A stretch of 64,000 bases of DNA, from the NCBI GenBank assembly GCA_934692625.1, contig CAKUUC010000004.1:62001-126000 (forward strand), in the 5' to 3' direction. Of the stretch, positions 1 to 8,848 are shown one piece after another; position 1 is the stretch's first letter, and each line of letters opens with the position of its first letter. The notes below the pieces were generated by a model. The model was given only the letters and a program-made list of their open reading frames with translations. It searched no databases and was not told the origin of the DNA. A program made the position numbers and the translations under genes. The stretch comes from an uncultured Candidatus Melainabacteria bacterium (GTDB lineage Bacteria > Cyanobacteriota > Vampirovibrionia > Gastranaerophilales > Gastranaerophilaceae).

Positions 1-2
1 AA

Positions 3-875
3 TATTCTTATGATGAAAATGGGAATATTAAAATTGTGACAACAGACACTTCAGGCAAATCAACAACAAAGTATACGAATTCTGAAGGTAAAGAAATTCC
101 AGAAACAGATTTTAAAGAAGAGGCGCCAGATAAACCGGATACCGAAGACGGAAAAACAACTCATACAGTTGTCAAAGGCGAAACAATTCATAAAATGGTA
201 ACAGATGCCTTGAAAACACAAGGCATTGACGCTCCGACCGATGAACAAATAAAAGCAGCAAAGAAAGCGTTTCTTGCAGAAAATAATGATTTGGTTCAAA
301 CCTATACAGGTTCTAAAAAAGAATGGCAAAATAATAAATTTTTTATGCCAGATGCTGTTGTAAAATTTCCAGATTTTAAGAAAGTTTTTTCAAATGAAGA
401 AACGAAAATAGATAAGACTGATAAATCTGATAAAACAACAACAACAAATGATAAAAAAGCTGCAGAAGAACAAAGAGCTGAAATTCAGCAACAATTGGGC
501 GACAAATACGTTGTTGAGTTGGATAAAGACGGTAAAATTGTGGTTAAAGATACCAAGGGTAATGTTTTGCCGGAGATGACAAAGTTGGCAAATGACAACA
601 CTACCGATGAAGAAAACATTGACAAAATGATGTCGATGGATAAAAACAAAAATAATCAATTAGAACTTGCCGAATACAGTAAATTTATCTACAATATGCT
701 TGATGAAGCCAAACTTGAACTAAAAGGCGAAGATGCGGTAAAAGCACAAAAACTGATACATGAAAGCTTCAAAACGTTGGATACAAACAAAAATGGTAGA
801 GTTGACCGCAAAGAATTGCAGGCAAAAGCTAAAGAAGTTATACAAAAATTGACCGACGATATTAGTAAGATTTAA
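3..875 (+). CDS. C-terminal part of a LysM-like / EF-hand protein (5' end outside window)
   Basis: The frame is open to the left edge (it reads YSYDENGNIKIV before the first GTG at 36), so this is the 3' end of a longer gene, not a 279-residue protein. Counting from the GTG, residues about 43-112 begin HTVVKGETIHKMV and resemble a LysM-type module. A Lys/Asp/Thr-rich linker follows, then two canonical EF-hand loops near the C-terminus: DKNKNNQLELAE and DTNKNGRVDRKE, each with acidic or Asn ligands at loop positions 1, 3, 5 and Glu at 12. Seen: the loops and the open frame. Inferred: a calcium-binding, probably cell-surface or wall-associated protein. The function of the missing N-terminal part is unknown. 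Confidence 0.75.
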   Translation, partial: YSYDENGNIKIVTTDTSGKSTTKYTNSEGKEIPETDFKEEAPDKPDTEDGKTTHTVVKGETIHKMVTDALKTQGIDAPTDEQIKAAKKAFLAENNDLVQTYTGSKKEWQNNKFFMPDAVVKFPDFKKVFSNEETKIDKTDKSDKTTTTNDKKAAEEQRAEIQQQLGDKYVVELDKDGKIVVKDTKGNVLPEMTKLANDNTTDEENIDKMMSMDKNKNNQLELAEYSKFIYNMLDEAKLELKGEDAVKAQKLIHESFKTLDTNKNGRVDRKELQAKAKEVIQKLTDDISKI

Positions 876-900
876 AAAATTATTCTGATATTTTTAAAGT

Positions 901-1227
901 TTATATTGTCAGGATACTTTTTATAAAAGAGTTTATTGCGCCAAGTTTTGTTTTGTCATTTTTTAGCAAAGATAAATTTGAAAGGATTTCTTTTTCAAAA
1001 TCTACACAAGTAGTTTTTTCCGAAAAATTAAACAAATCTGACAACGAAACATTCAATGCTGTCGAAATTTTTACAAGATTTTCAGGTGATGGAAAATAAC
1101 GACCTCTTTCGATTGAACTAATACTGTTAATTTCTATCTCTACAATTTCTGCAAGTTTTTCTTGAGTCAAATTGTTTAATTTTCTATATTTTTGAATACT
1201 TTTTCCAAGATTTTCTTTTAAATTCAT
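901..1227 (-). CDS. Small XRE-family HTH regulator (copy 1)
   Basis: 108 residues. An N-terminal Cro/C1 helix-turn-helix (about residues 7-64; LTQEKLAEIVEIEINSISSIERGRYFPS covers helices 2-3) is followed by a short alpha-helical tail of about 40 residues. The start follows an AAGGAAAG ribosome site. It is convergent with the EF-hand gene and divergent from the glycosyltransferase. Two more proteins with the same layout lie at 48604-48924 and 51137-51442, so this is a local paralog family. The DNA target is unknown; binding near its own promoter is the default inference. Confidence 0.85.
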   Translation of the reverse strand: MNLKENLGKSIQKYRKLNNLTQEKLAEIVEIEINSISSIERGRYFPSPENLVKISTALNVSLSDLFNFSEKTTCVDFEKEILSNLSLLKNDKTKLGAINSFIKSILTI

Positions 1228-1324
1228 AAAATCTTTCCTTTTAAAAATAATTTTAGGTGGTTTTTACAAATTTAATAACATTGCAATACTTGTATAAACA
1301 TATTGAAATTAACAGTTATACATG

Positions 1325-1330
1325 TATAAT
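1325..1330 (+). promoter_or_regulatory. Putative -10 box for the glycosyltransferase gene
   Basis: TATAAT, about 65 bases before the preferred GTG start at 1395. No convincing -35 was seen. Inference from the motif only. Confidence 0.4.
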
Positions 1331-1394
1331 ATATTTGTATTACATAGAAAAAAGCAAAAAAAGACTATCTAATACATATAATAAAGGAGAGGTT

Positions 1395-2246
1395 GTGACA
1401 AAAGTATCTGTTATTATTCCCGTATATAACACGGCAAAATTTTTAGAAAGATGTTTAAACAGTTTGGTTGAACAAACATTAAAGGCCATTGAAATAATTT
1501 GTATTGATGATGGTTCTACTGATAATTCTATTGAAATTTTAGAAACATTTTCGAAAAATGATAATCGTATAAAAATATTTCACACAGAACATTTTGGACC
1601 ATCATTTGCAAGGAATTTAGGAATAAGTAATGCTCATGGAGAATATATAAGTTTTGTGGATTCAGATGATTGGTTAGACAAAAATTTTTTAGAAAATCTA
1701 TATTATGCCGCAATTTCAACTAATTCAGACATCTCTGTCGGGGGAATAATCAGGCAACACAAGTTCAACAGAACTATAAAATTATCTTTTGACAAAATTT
1801 TAACTACAGATGATGTAAATTTAAAGTTTGAACTTTGCGATGTTCCTGAACTTTCTTATGTTTGGAATAAAATTTATAAACTGGAAAAACTCAAAAATTT
1901 GAACTTAAAATTTGAAGAAGGAATATTTTTTGAAGATTGTATTTTTACTCCGCAAGTTTTATTTTATACTGACAAAATGACTGTTGTGCCTGACTCATAT
2001 TATCACTATTGGCGAAGAAACGATTCTATTGTCAGTTGTAAAAATGAAAAAATAATAAAAGATAGTAAATATGCACATGACAAAGCAAGAAAATTCATAA
2101 AAGATAACAACATTGATATCGCATCACATGAACCCATGACCTATCGTTTCAAACTGTTTGGAATCACATTATTTAAAATTCGAGCAAAAGGAAATAAAAA
2201 ACAATACACATTGTTTCAATTTATAAAAATTGGAAGTTTTGAATAA
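1395..2246 (+). CDS. Family 2 glycosyltransferase
   Basis: 283 residues from a GTG start at 1395, chosen because AAAGGAGAG lies 5 bases upstream and the GT-A fold begins at once (TKVSVIIPVYN). The frame is open further upstream to 1257 without a ribosome site. GT2 hallmarks: VSVIIPVYN at residues 4-12, the nucleotide-binding DDGSTD near 38-43, and the metal-binding DSDD at about 89-92. The C-terminus ends in a short basic segment (FKLFGITLFKIRAKG). No membrane segment is evident. It probably adds a sugar to an extracellular polysaccharide or LPS-type glycan; donor and acceptor cannot be read from the sequence. It stands alone between an XRE gene and holA. Confidence 0.88.
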   Translation: MTKVSVIIPVYNTAKFLERCLNSLVEQTLKAIEIICIDDGSTDNSIEILETFSKNDNRIKIFHTEHFGPSFARNLGISNAHGEYISFVDSDDWLDKNFLENLYYAAISTNSDISVGGIIRQHKFNRTIKLSFDKILTTDDVNLKFELCDVPELSYVWNKIYKLEKLKNLNLKFEEGIFFEDCIFTPQVLFYTDKMTVVPDSYYHYWRRNDSIVSCKNEKIIKDSKYAHDKARKFIKDNNIDIASHEPMTYRFKLFGITLFKIRAKGNKKQYTLFQFIKIGSFE

Positions 2247-2264
2247 ATTATTTAGTAATTGTGC

Positions 2265-2270
2265 TATAAT
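2265..2270 (+). promoter_or_regulatory. Extended -10 box giving a probably leaderless holA mRNA
   Basis: TGcTATAAT with exactly six bases between the hexamer and the ATG at 2277. Transcription would therefore start at or next to the start codon. There is no Shine-Dalgarno. The same spacing occurs at 60634-60639 and at the four 19-codon cassettes. Confidence 0.55.
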
Positions 2271-2276
2271 TATCGT

Positions 2277-3245
2277 ATGATTTATTTCTTTTATGGGGAC
2301 GAAGAATTTAACATTTCAAATGAGGTCAAGAAGTTCAAGGATAAACTTGACAAAAATTTTCTTGAAATGAGTTATAAATATTTCAACAACCCTAAGTATC
2401 CGGATTTTATTGCGGCTTTAAAATCTCAGCCGATGATGTTTGGAAAAATGCTAATAGAGATTAACTGCCTAAACTATCTTTGCGGAAAATCTGAAGATAA
2501 ATCTTTTGATGAAAAACAATTAAAACAAATGCAAGAAGCACTAGACAATTGCAATGAAAATCTTGATATAATTCTTGTTGCAACAATACCTGAGGATAGT
2601 CAGAAAAAAATTGATAAACGTAAAAAATTATTCAAACTTTTTTCAAAATATAATGCTAAAGAATTTGCAAAAATTCCATCATACAAAACCGCAGAACTTG
2701 AAAGTTGGATTAAGCAACAAGCAAAAAGTAAAGATTTGAAAATTTCTGATGATGTTGCAGCGACAATGTTGCTCCAAATTGGTTCAAACTTGAGATTATT
2801 GGATTCCGAACTTGAAAAATTGAAAATTTTTGCAGGGGAAAAACCAGCAACAAAGGAAATGGTTAAAGAAATTTGCGTAATTAATGAAGATATTTTTACA
2901 TTTGCAGACTATCTTATAAATGAAAATTTATCTAAAGCGTTAGAAGAATATCACAAATTGTTATCAAAAAAACATCCACTTGAAATTTTATCAGTTTTAC
3001 AAACTTTAATCAGAAATAAAATACAAATTAAATCCGCTTCGATAAAATATTCACCTGATGAAATTGCAAAAATGTTCAACATGCACCCATATCGTGCAAA
3101 ACTTGAAACTCAAAAAATCAAAAATGTTTCGCTAAAAAAACTTGTAAAATTGAAAGAAAATATAACTCTGGCGGAATACAAAATCAAAACCGGTCAATCA
3201 GCATTAGAAGTTGATAGAGAGGTGGAATATGCCTTATTACAATAG
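2277..3245 (+). CDS. holA: DNA polymerase III delta subunit
   Basis: 322 residues. It matches the HolA family over its length: the N-terminal MIYFFYGDEEFNI lies where delta has its degenerate P-loop region. The middle carries LESWIKQQAKSKDLKISDDVA and GSNLRLLDSELEKLKIFAG, the usual delta domain II signature. The C-terminus is the collar helix domain. HolA opens the beta sliding clamp within the clamp loader. The ATG at 2277 is preferred over 2259 because a -10 box ends six bases upstream. It overlaps holB by 17 bases, so the two clamp-loader subunits are translationally coupled. Confidence 0.88.
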   Translation: MIYFFYGDEEFNISNEVKKFKDKLDKNFLEMSYKYFNNPKYPDFIAALKSQPMMFGKMLIEINCLNYLCGKSEDKSFDEKQLKQMQEALDNCNENLDIILVATIPEDSQKKIDKRKKLFKLFSKYNAKEFAKIPSYKTAELESWIKQQAKSKDLKISDDVAATMLLQIGSNLRLLDSELEKLKIFAGEKPATKEMVKEICVINEDIFTFADYLINENLSKALEEYHKLLSKKHPLEILSVLQTLIRNKIQIKSASIKYSPDEIAKMFNMHPYRAKLETQKIKNVSLKKLVKLKENITLAEYKIKTGQSALEVDREVEYALLQ

Positions 3246-4137
3246 TGCAATCTTACAAAAAGTACCAAAACTCACAGAATATTTCAAAAATGGCATAACT
3301 GACAGCAACAAAAATATTAGTCACTGTTTGCTATTTTGGGGTTCTGATATTACGACTCAATGCGAATTAGCGCTAGAGGTTGCACGACTATTGAATTGCA
3401 AAGAAGATAAATCTGACAATTGCGAATGTCTAAACTGTCGTTGGATTAGAGAACAAACTCACCCTGCTGTTAAAATTTATACAAGACTTGATTTTAAAGA
3501 ATCCGGAAGTGGTTCATCTGACGATGATGAGTCTTCAAAGGGTAAAAAGAATATTAATATTGATCAGGCAAAAGCAATAATCAATGAACTTGCTATAACA
3601 AGTGATTATCATAGGGTTTACATATTTTGTGATAGAGATGAAGATGGAAATTTGTTACCGCTAAATCAATTGAATTTTCCTGAGGCAACATCAAACGCAC
3701 TTTTAAAAACATTTGAAGAACCTCCGAAAAATACAACTTTTATCTTTTTGACAAAAGATAAAACCGATGTAATTTCAACGGTTGTTTCTCGAGCACAGTC
3801 ATTTTTTGTACCGGCAAAACAAGAGATTAACACCGATTTTTCCCTTGTTGAAGGAATTTTTTCAAACTATTGGACAATTGACAGAAATCAAGTTATCGAA
3901 TTGGAAGATAAAATTTTGAACATAATCGCAGAGCATGGTGCGGTAGAAATTTTAACTCAAATGCAAAATTATATAACAGAAGTTCTAAAAAATAATTTGT
4001 CAGATAAAAGATTGTTTTACAGATTGACAGAAGATTTGAGAATTACCGAAGAAGCATTGAGGCAATTAACATTATCAAAACCGATGAATTTGCAAACGGT
4101 TATTGAAAATTTATGTTTCAAATTAATTTTGAAATAA
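3229..4137 (+). CDS. holB: DNA polymerase III delta-prime subunit
   Basis: 302 residues from the ATG at 3229, preceded by GAGAGG. Zinc ligands are visible at C57, C65, C67 and C70. The Walker A position (about residues 37-45, WGSDITTQC) lacks the GKT of an active ATPase, as is usual for delta-prime. The region ATSNALLKTFEEPPKNTTFIF followed by SRAQ is the sensor-1/SRC-like part of the family. A low-complexity acidic/serine loop (GSGSSDDDESSKGKK) is inserted near residue 100, which is unusual. Role: stator of the clamp loader, partner of the adjacent holA. Confidence 0.85.
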   Translation: MPYYNSAILQKVPKLTEYFKNGITDSNKNISHCLLFWGSDITTQCELALEVARLLNCKEDKSDNCECLNCRWIREQTHPAVKIYTRLDFKESGSGSSDDDESSKGKKNINIDQAKAIINELAITSDYHRVYIFCDRDEDGNLLPLNQLNFPEATSNALLKTFEEPPKNTTFIFLTKDKTDVISTVVSRAQSFFVPAKQEINTDFSLVEGIFSNYWTIDRNQVIELEDKILNIIAEHGAVEILTQMQNYITEVLKNNLSDKRLFYRLTEDLRITEEALRQLTLSKPMNLQTVIENLCFKLILK

Positions 4138-4138
4138 T

Positions 4139-4168
4139 TTGAATTAAAATTCAAAAATATGTTATACT
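4139..4168 (+). promoter_or_regulatory. Putative promoter of plsY
   Basis: TTGAAT at 4139-4144, an 18-bp spacer and TATACT at 4163-4168. It lies between the holB stop and the GAGGAG ribosome site of plsY. Confidence 0.5.
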
Positions 4169-4192
4169 TGGTAAAAACAAGAGGAGAAGAAA

Positions 4193-4846
4193 ATGTATTA
4201 TAATTATATGGAAATGGTGAGAGAACTTTTAATTGTGGCGATTTCAGCTTACTTAATCGGTTCAATCCCAACAGGTTATATTGTTGTTAAACTTTTTAAA
4301 GGCGAAGATATCAGAAAAATCGGTTCCGGTTCAACTGGAGCAACTAACGTAAAAAGAGTAATGGGTAGCCTTTGGTTCTTTATTGTAATGTTATTAGATG
4401 CAATAAAAGGAGTTGTTCCGGTTATTGGCGCTGTAGCATTTACAATATTCCTTGCAAGATTAGGGCTTATTCATCCGTTCTTGTATAACACAGGATTATT
4501 ACCGGTACTTGCTGCAATCTTTGTAATTTTAGGTCACAGTAAATCAGTATTTTTGGAATTTACAGGTGGGAAATCAGTAGCAACAGGTGTTGGAACTTTA
4601 CTTGCACTTAATTGGATTGCAGGTTTGAGTGTTGCAGTTATTTGGGGTGTTATCACATGGATTTCTAAATATGTTTCACTCGGTTCAATTATCGCACTTG
4701 CTATTGCTCCATTTATTATGTGGTTTTTGAAAGCACCGATTGCTTATGTTGTTTATGCAGTAATCGCTGCACTTTATGTAATTTTCTTACACAGAGAAAA
4801 TATTAAAAGATTAATCTCCGGAAATGAAAATAAGGTTAGAAAGTAA
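4193..4846 (+). CDS. plsY: Acyl-phosphate:glycerol-3-phosphate acyltransferase
   Basis: 217 residues, integral membrane, about five to seven hydrophobic segments. All three PlsY motifs are present: GSIPTGYIV near the N-terminus, GSGSTGATNVKR (the catalytic-loop GSGNxGATN type) and HSKSVFLEFTGGKSVATGVG. It acylates glycerol-3-phosphate from acyl phosphate, the first committed step of phospholipid synthesis. The ribosome site GAGGAGAAG precedes the ATG. It is two bases from proB and probably co-transcribed with the proline genes. Confidence 0.92.
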   Translation: MYYNYMEMVRELLIVAISAYLIGSIPTGYIVVKLFKGEDIRKIGSGSTGATNVKRVMGSLWFFIVMLLDAIKGVVPVIGAVAFTIFLARLGLIHPFLYNTGLLPVLAAIFVILGHSKSVFLEFTGGKSVATGVGTLLALNWIAGLSVAVIWGVITWISKYVSLGSIIALAIAPFIMWFLKAPIAYVVYAVIAALYVIFLHRENIKRLISGNENKVRK

Positions 4847-4848
4847 TT

Positions 4849-5994
4849 ATGAACAGACTTGATTTTATAAACGCAAAACGTATTGTAATTAAACTCGGAA
4901 CAAATGTATTGAGAAATGATGAAGGCTATGTATCATTGCCGAGAGTTTACACATTTATTGAAGACATTGCACACCTCGTAAAATCAGGTAAAGAAGTTAT
5001 TGTAATTACATCAGGTGCTGTCGGGCTCGGTAAAAAAAGATTAAATCTTGAAGATACACAAGGTACAGCATTAAAACAGGCATGTGCTGCTATCGGGCAA
5101 GGCAAATTGATGTCAATTTATGAAAGTGGTTTTGAAACTTATGGGTTAATTGCTGCGCAGATTTTGTTGACAGAAGATGACTTTTCGGTGCGAGAAAGAT
5201 ATTTGAGTCTTAGAACAACATTAAACAAGTTGTTAGAACTTGGCGCAATTCCTGTTATTAACCAAAATGATACGGTTTCAACTCTTGACGTTGCTTTGCG
5301 TTATGTCAAAGAAGATATGCAAGTCTGTTTCTCAGATAACGATAAACTTTCAGCACTTGTTGCAAGTGAACTTGATGCAGATTTGTTGATTATTTTGTCA
5401 GACATTGACGGATTATATAGCGACAACCCGAAAACAAATCCAAATGCAAAACTTATCAAAAAAGTTGATAAAGTTGATGATAAAATTTTGGCACTTGCTT
5501 CAGGAGTTTCAAATGGCGGTCGTGGCGGGATGGAAACGAAATTGAAAGCGGCTCGTCAGGTTACGAGATTTGGCGGAAAAGTTTTAATTGCAAACGGCAA
5601 ACAACCTTATGTAATCAAGAAAATCTTTGAAGGCGAAGATTTAGGTACAATGTTCTTACCATCAAATAAAAGCATGTCAGACAAAAAACGTTGGATTGGT
5701 TATGCTACAAATATTGTAGGTAAAATAATCGTTAATGACGGAGCAAAAACAGCATTATTGGCAGAAAAAAGCCTTTTACCAATCGGTGTTGTAGGAGTTA
5801 AAAATACCTTCCAAAAAGGTGACGTCATTTCAATTTTAGATGAGAATAACAACGAATTTGCGAGAGGTATTGTTAATTATGACTCAACTTCTTGCCAAAA
5901 AGTAATCGGTCACCACTCAGATAATATTGCAGAAATTTTAGGATTTAAAAATTACGATGCAATTATAACCAGAGATAATATAACATTGCTTTAA
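4849..5994 (+). CDS. proB: Glutamate 5-kinase with PUA domain
   Basis: 381 residues. The amino-acid kinase domain occupies about residues 8-260, with VIKLGTNVL, VITSGAVGLG, INQNDTV and SDIDGLY. The RNA-type PUA domain covers about 280-365. Catalyses ATP-dependent phosphorylation of L-glutamate, first step of proline synthesis; it is normally feedback-inhibited by proline. Length and two-domain layout are those of the full bacterial enzyme. It is directly followed by proA, its metabolic partner. Confidence 0.95.
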   Translation: MNRLDFINAKRIVIKLGTNVLRNDEGYVSLPRVYTFIEDIAHLVKSGKEVIVITSGAVGLGKKRLNLEDTQGTALKQACAAIGQGKLMSIYESGFETYGLIAAQILLTEDDFSVRERYLSLRTTLNKLLELGAIPVINQNDTVSTLDVALRYVKEDMQVCFSDNDKLSALVASELDADLLIILSDIDGLYSDNPKTNPNAKLIKKVDKVDDKILALASGVSNGGRGGMETKLKAARQVTRFGGKVLIANGKQPYVIKKIFEGEDLGTMFLPSNKSMSDKKRWIGYATNIVGKIIVNDGAKTALLAEKSLLPIGVVGVKNTFQKGDVISILDENNNEFARGIVNYDSTSCQKVIGHHSDNIAEILGFKNYDAIITRDNITLL

Positions 5995-6008
5995 TTTTGG
6001 AGAAAATT

Positions 6009-7265
6009 ATGAATTTTGATTTTATTGAGATTGCAAAAAATGCAAAAAATGCTTCACTCAAGGTGGCAGAATTAGATACAAATATAAAAAATCAAGCGTT
6101 AAAAAACATTGCTCAAATGCTTGAAGAACATAAATCTGAAATTTTTGAAGCAAATGCACTAGATTTAAAAGAAGCACAAAATCTTGTCGAAATAGGCGAA
6201 ATTTCACAATCTGCATATAAGCGCCTAAAACTTGATGAAAACAAAATGAGAGATATGATTCAAGGAGTCAAAGACATTGCAAACCTTGAAGATCCTATCG
6301 GAAAAGTCTTGCTAAAACGACAACTTGATGACGGTTTAATTTTGGAAAAAATATCTTGCCCGATTGGTGTTTTAGGAATAATTTTTGAAGCACGTCCTGA
6401 TGTAATTTCTCAAATTTCATCACTTGCAATAAAATCATCAAATGCTGTAATTTTAAAAGGCGGAAAAGAATCAAAAAATACAAATAAAAAAATCCTTGCA
6501 ATAATTAATTTTGCGCTTGAAAAAACAAACGGTTTTCCACAAAACGTTATCCAACAAGTATTTTCAAGAGAAGATGTTGCACAAATGCTAAAATGCGACA
6601 AATATATAAATTTGATTATCCCACGTGGTGGAAATAATCTTGTTAAATACATCAAATCCAATACAAGTATTCCGGTACTCGGTCATGCCAGCGGAATTTG
6701 TCACATTTTTGTCGATAAGTCTGCAGATATAAATATGGCATCAAAAATCATTGTTGATGCGAAAACTCAATACCCGAGTGCTTGTAATGCTGTAGAAACT
6801 TTGCTTATCCACAAAGATTTTGCAAAAAAAGATGAACTTTTAGCATCATTACAGTTAAATGAAATCAAACTTGTACCAAATCCGGAAAGTTGGGAAACTG
6901 AATACGGAGAAACAACTCTATCAGTCAAAACTGTAGATTCACTTGAAGATGCAATTACTCACATAAACACTTACGGTTCTGGACATACCGATAGCATTAT
7001 TACAAACGACTTGGCTAATGCTGAAAAATTTATGAATAATGTCGATTCCGCAGGTGTTTACTTCAACGCATCTACTCGTTTTGCAGACGGGTTCAGATAC
7101 GGTTTTGGTGCAGAAGTCGGAATTTCAACCAACAAAACTCACGCAAGAGGACCTGTAGGATTAGATGGTTTGACAATTTACAAGTATAAACTCTATGGAA
7201 ACGGTCAAATCGTTGACGATTACGCAAAAGGTAAAAAATGTTTTCACCATAAAGATTTGGCATAG
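6009..7265 (+). CDS. proA: Glutamate-5-semialdehyde dehydrogenase
   Basis: 418 residues from the ATG at 6009, with GGAGA just upstream; a TTG four codons earlier is less likely. Aldehyde dehydrogenase fold with the ProA signatures: SCPIGVLGIIFEARPDVISQ (cofactor region), IPRGG, and QYPSACNAVETLL with the catalytic cysteine (SACNA). It reduces glutamyl-5-phosphate made by ProB with NADPH to glutamate semialdehyde, which cyclises toward proline. Confidence 0.95.
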   Translation: MNFDFIEIAKNAKNASLKVAELDTNIKNQALKNIAQMLEEHKSEIFEANALDLKEAQNLVEIGEISQSAYKRLKLDENKMRDMIQGVKDIANLEDPIGKVLLKRQLDDGLILEKISCPIGVLGIIFEARPDVISQISSLAIKSSNAVILKGGKESKNTNKKILAIINFALEKTNGFPQNVIQQVFSREDVAQMLKCDKYINLIIPRGGNNLVKYIKSNTSIPVLGHASGICHIFVDKSADINMASKIIVDAKTQYPSACNAVETLLIHKDFAKKDELLASLQLNEIKLVPNPESWETEYGETTLSVKTVDSLEDAITHINTYGSGHTDSIITNDLANAEKFMNNVDSAGVYFNASTRFADGFRYGFGAEVGISTNKTHARGPVGLDGLTIYKYKLYGNGQIVDDYAKGKKCFHHKDLA

Positions 7266-7276
7266 GGGAAAGTTTT

Positions 7277-8026
7277 ATGAAAATCGGAATAATTGGGTTG
7301 GGACTGATTGGCGGTTCAATTTTTAAAGATTTAAAACGCTTAAACTATGATGTTGTCGCAGTTTCCGCATCTCAAAATGGTGAAAATATTTATAAAGATT
7401 ATGAGATTTTAAAAACTTGCGATTTAGTTTTTGTATGTTCTGCAATGAACAAAACTCTTGAAATTTTGGATAAATTAGAAAACATTTTATCCGCCCAAAC
7501 AGTAGTTACAGACGTTTGTTCGCTAAAAACTTTTGTATCTAAAAAGAAACGTCCCTACAAATTTGTTCCATCTCACCCGATGGCAGGCACTGAACATAAA
7601 GGATATGAAAACTCTTTTGAAGGATTGTTTAACGGTGCAACTTGGGTAATTACTCCGGTGTTTGGTGAAAGCGAAATTCTAAAAGAAATTATTGTAAAAT
7701 TAGGGGCAAAACCGCTTGCTACAACTCCTGAAAAACACGATGAAGCAGCAGCATTGATTTCACACATGCCAATGGTTTTGGCTCAGGCAATATTTAAAAA
7801 TGCTCAAGATAATGAACTTGCAATGCAAATGGCATCATCAGGATTTCGTGATATGACAAGGCTTGCAATGTCTAACACTGAAATGGCAAATGATATGGTT
7901 CAGATGAATTCAGAAAATATCCAAAACAGTATTTTGAAACTTTATAAAACGATTGGCGATTTGACTAATTCAAATTACCTTAATCAGATAAATGAAATAA
8001 AATCAAAACGCCAATCAATGTTTTAA
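7277..8026 (+). CDS. tyrA: Prephenate / arogenate dehydrogenase
   Basis: 249 residues. The N-terminal Rossmann motif GLGLIGGS (residues 7-14) binds NAD(P). HPMAGTEHKGYENS and the helical C-terminal dimerisation region are typical of TyrA. There is no ACT domain, so feedback control by tyrosine through such a domain is absent. It converts prephenate (or arogenate) toward tyrosine. It is the last gene of the holA-to-tyrA run, 11 bases after proA. The common-pathway gene aroF lies close by on the other strand. Confidence 0.9.
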   Translation: MKIGIIGLGLIGGSIFKDLKRLNYDVVAVSASQNGENIYKDYEILKTCDLVFVCSAMNKTLEILDKLENILSAQTVVTDVCSLKTFVSKKKRPYKFVPSHPMAGTEHKGYENSFEGLFNGATWVITPVFGESEILKEIIVKLGAKPLATTPEKHDEAAALISHMPMVLAQAIFKNAQDNELAMQMASSGFRDMTRLAMSNTEMANDMVQMNSENIQNSILKLYKTIGDLTNSNYLNQINEIKSKRQSMF

Positions 8027-8041
8027 AATTTATTTTTTATT

Positions 8042-8689
8042 TTAAGCAACTTTTTTGAACATATTTTTTATTGCTGCCAAGTTGTCTTTAATCATATTTA
8101 CGATACCGCCTTTGCCGATTACAAAATCAACGCCTTGGGTAGCAACACCTTTTGCTTTTGCCAAGCCATCTTTAATAATGTTTGCAATGCCGCCTTTACC
8201 GGTAATAAAATCAACACCTTTGTTGAAAATTCCTTTTGCAAATTCAGTACCTTTTGTCAACAATGCTTTACCTTGTGTCAATGCTTTTTCTGCCAAAGGT
8301 TTAGCCGCTTCCATTACCTTGCCAGCACCTGCTTTAATCTTACCACGGAAAATGAATGCCAAAGCTAATGCGGCTGCCGCACCAACCAAACCGATAACTT
8401 TTGCCCCGTTATGTGTATCTTTTTTATTAGGGTCGTAAATTCCAGGTTTCCAAGTGTCTAATTCACCTGTTTGCGGATTGTAGAAAACTTTGTCGTGGCG
8501 TGGGTCAATTTTGCCTTTTTTATCAAGAATTTCTTGTAATCTTGCTAAATATTCCGCTTTTACTTCCGGTGGCATTCCTGTTGGAGCTTCTTTTTCAAAA
8601 ATATTATTTTTTCTTTTTGGATTTTCTGTATAAACTCCATAAGCCTTTGGAGTAACTGTATTTCCGAAACTAACACCTGTAATCGACAT
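8042..8689 (-). CDS. Unrecognised membrane-anchored repeat protein
   Basis: 215 residues from the second ATG (MSITGVSFG), which has the better spacing from AAAGGA; an ATG two codons upstream is possible. Visible parts: a polar N-terminal third, one membrane segment (KVIGLVGAAAALALAFIF, about residues 118-136), then a Lys/Ala/Gly-rich amphipathic tail. The tail contains a direct repeat: GVDFITGKGGIANIIKDGL and, about 27 residues later, GVDFVIGKGGIVNMIKDNL. No function can be assigned. It is monocistronic and convergent with tyrA. Confidence 0.7.
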   Translation of the reverse strand: MSITGVSFGNTVTPKAYGVYTENPKRKNNIFEKEAPTGMPPEVKAEYLARLQEILDKKGKIDPRHDKVFYNPQTGELDTWKPGIYDPNKKDTHNGAKVIGLVGAAAALALAFIFRGKIKAGAGKVMEAAKPLAEKALTQGKALLTKGTEFAKGIFNKGVDFITGKGGIANIIKDGLAKAKGVATQGVDFVIGKGGIVNMIKDNLAAIKNMFKKVA

Positions 8690-8795
8690 AAACATTTTCC
8701 TTTCTACGTTAAATTCACCTACATAGATATAAAGTCACGTTTTTGGAAAAAATTGCGCAAAAATTTGAAAAATAATGGTTAAATTATGTAAAAAT

Positions 8796-8823
8796 AAAGC
8801 GTGACAAGAGTTTACCACGCTTT
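8796..8823 (-). terminator. Intrinsic terminator of aroF
   Basis: Stem AAAGCGTG / CACGCTTT with a 12-base loop. Read on the minus strand it is followed by ATTTTTA. It lies 26 bases past the aroF stop. Confidence 0.7.
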
Positions 8824-8848
8824 ACATTTTGTAATGTTTTTAAAGTTT

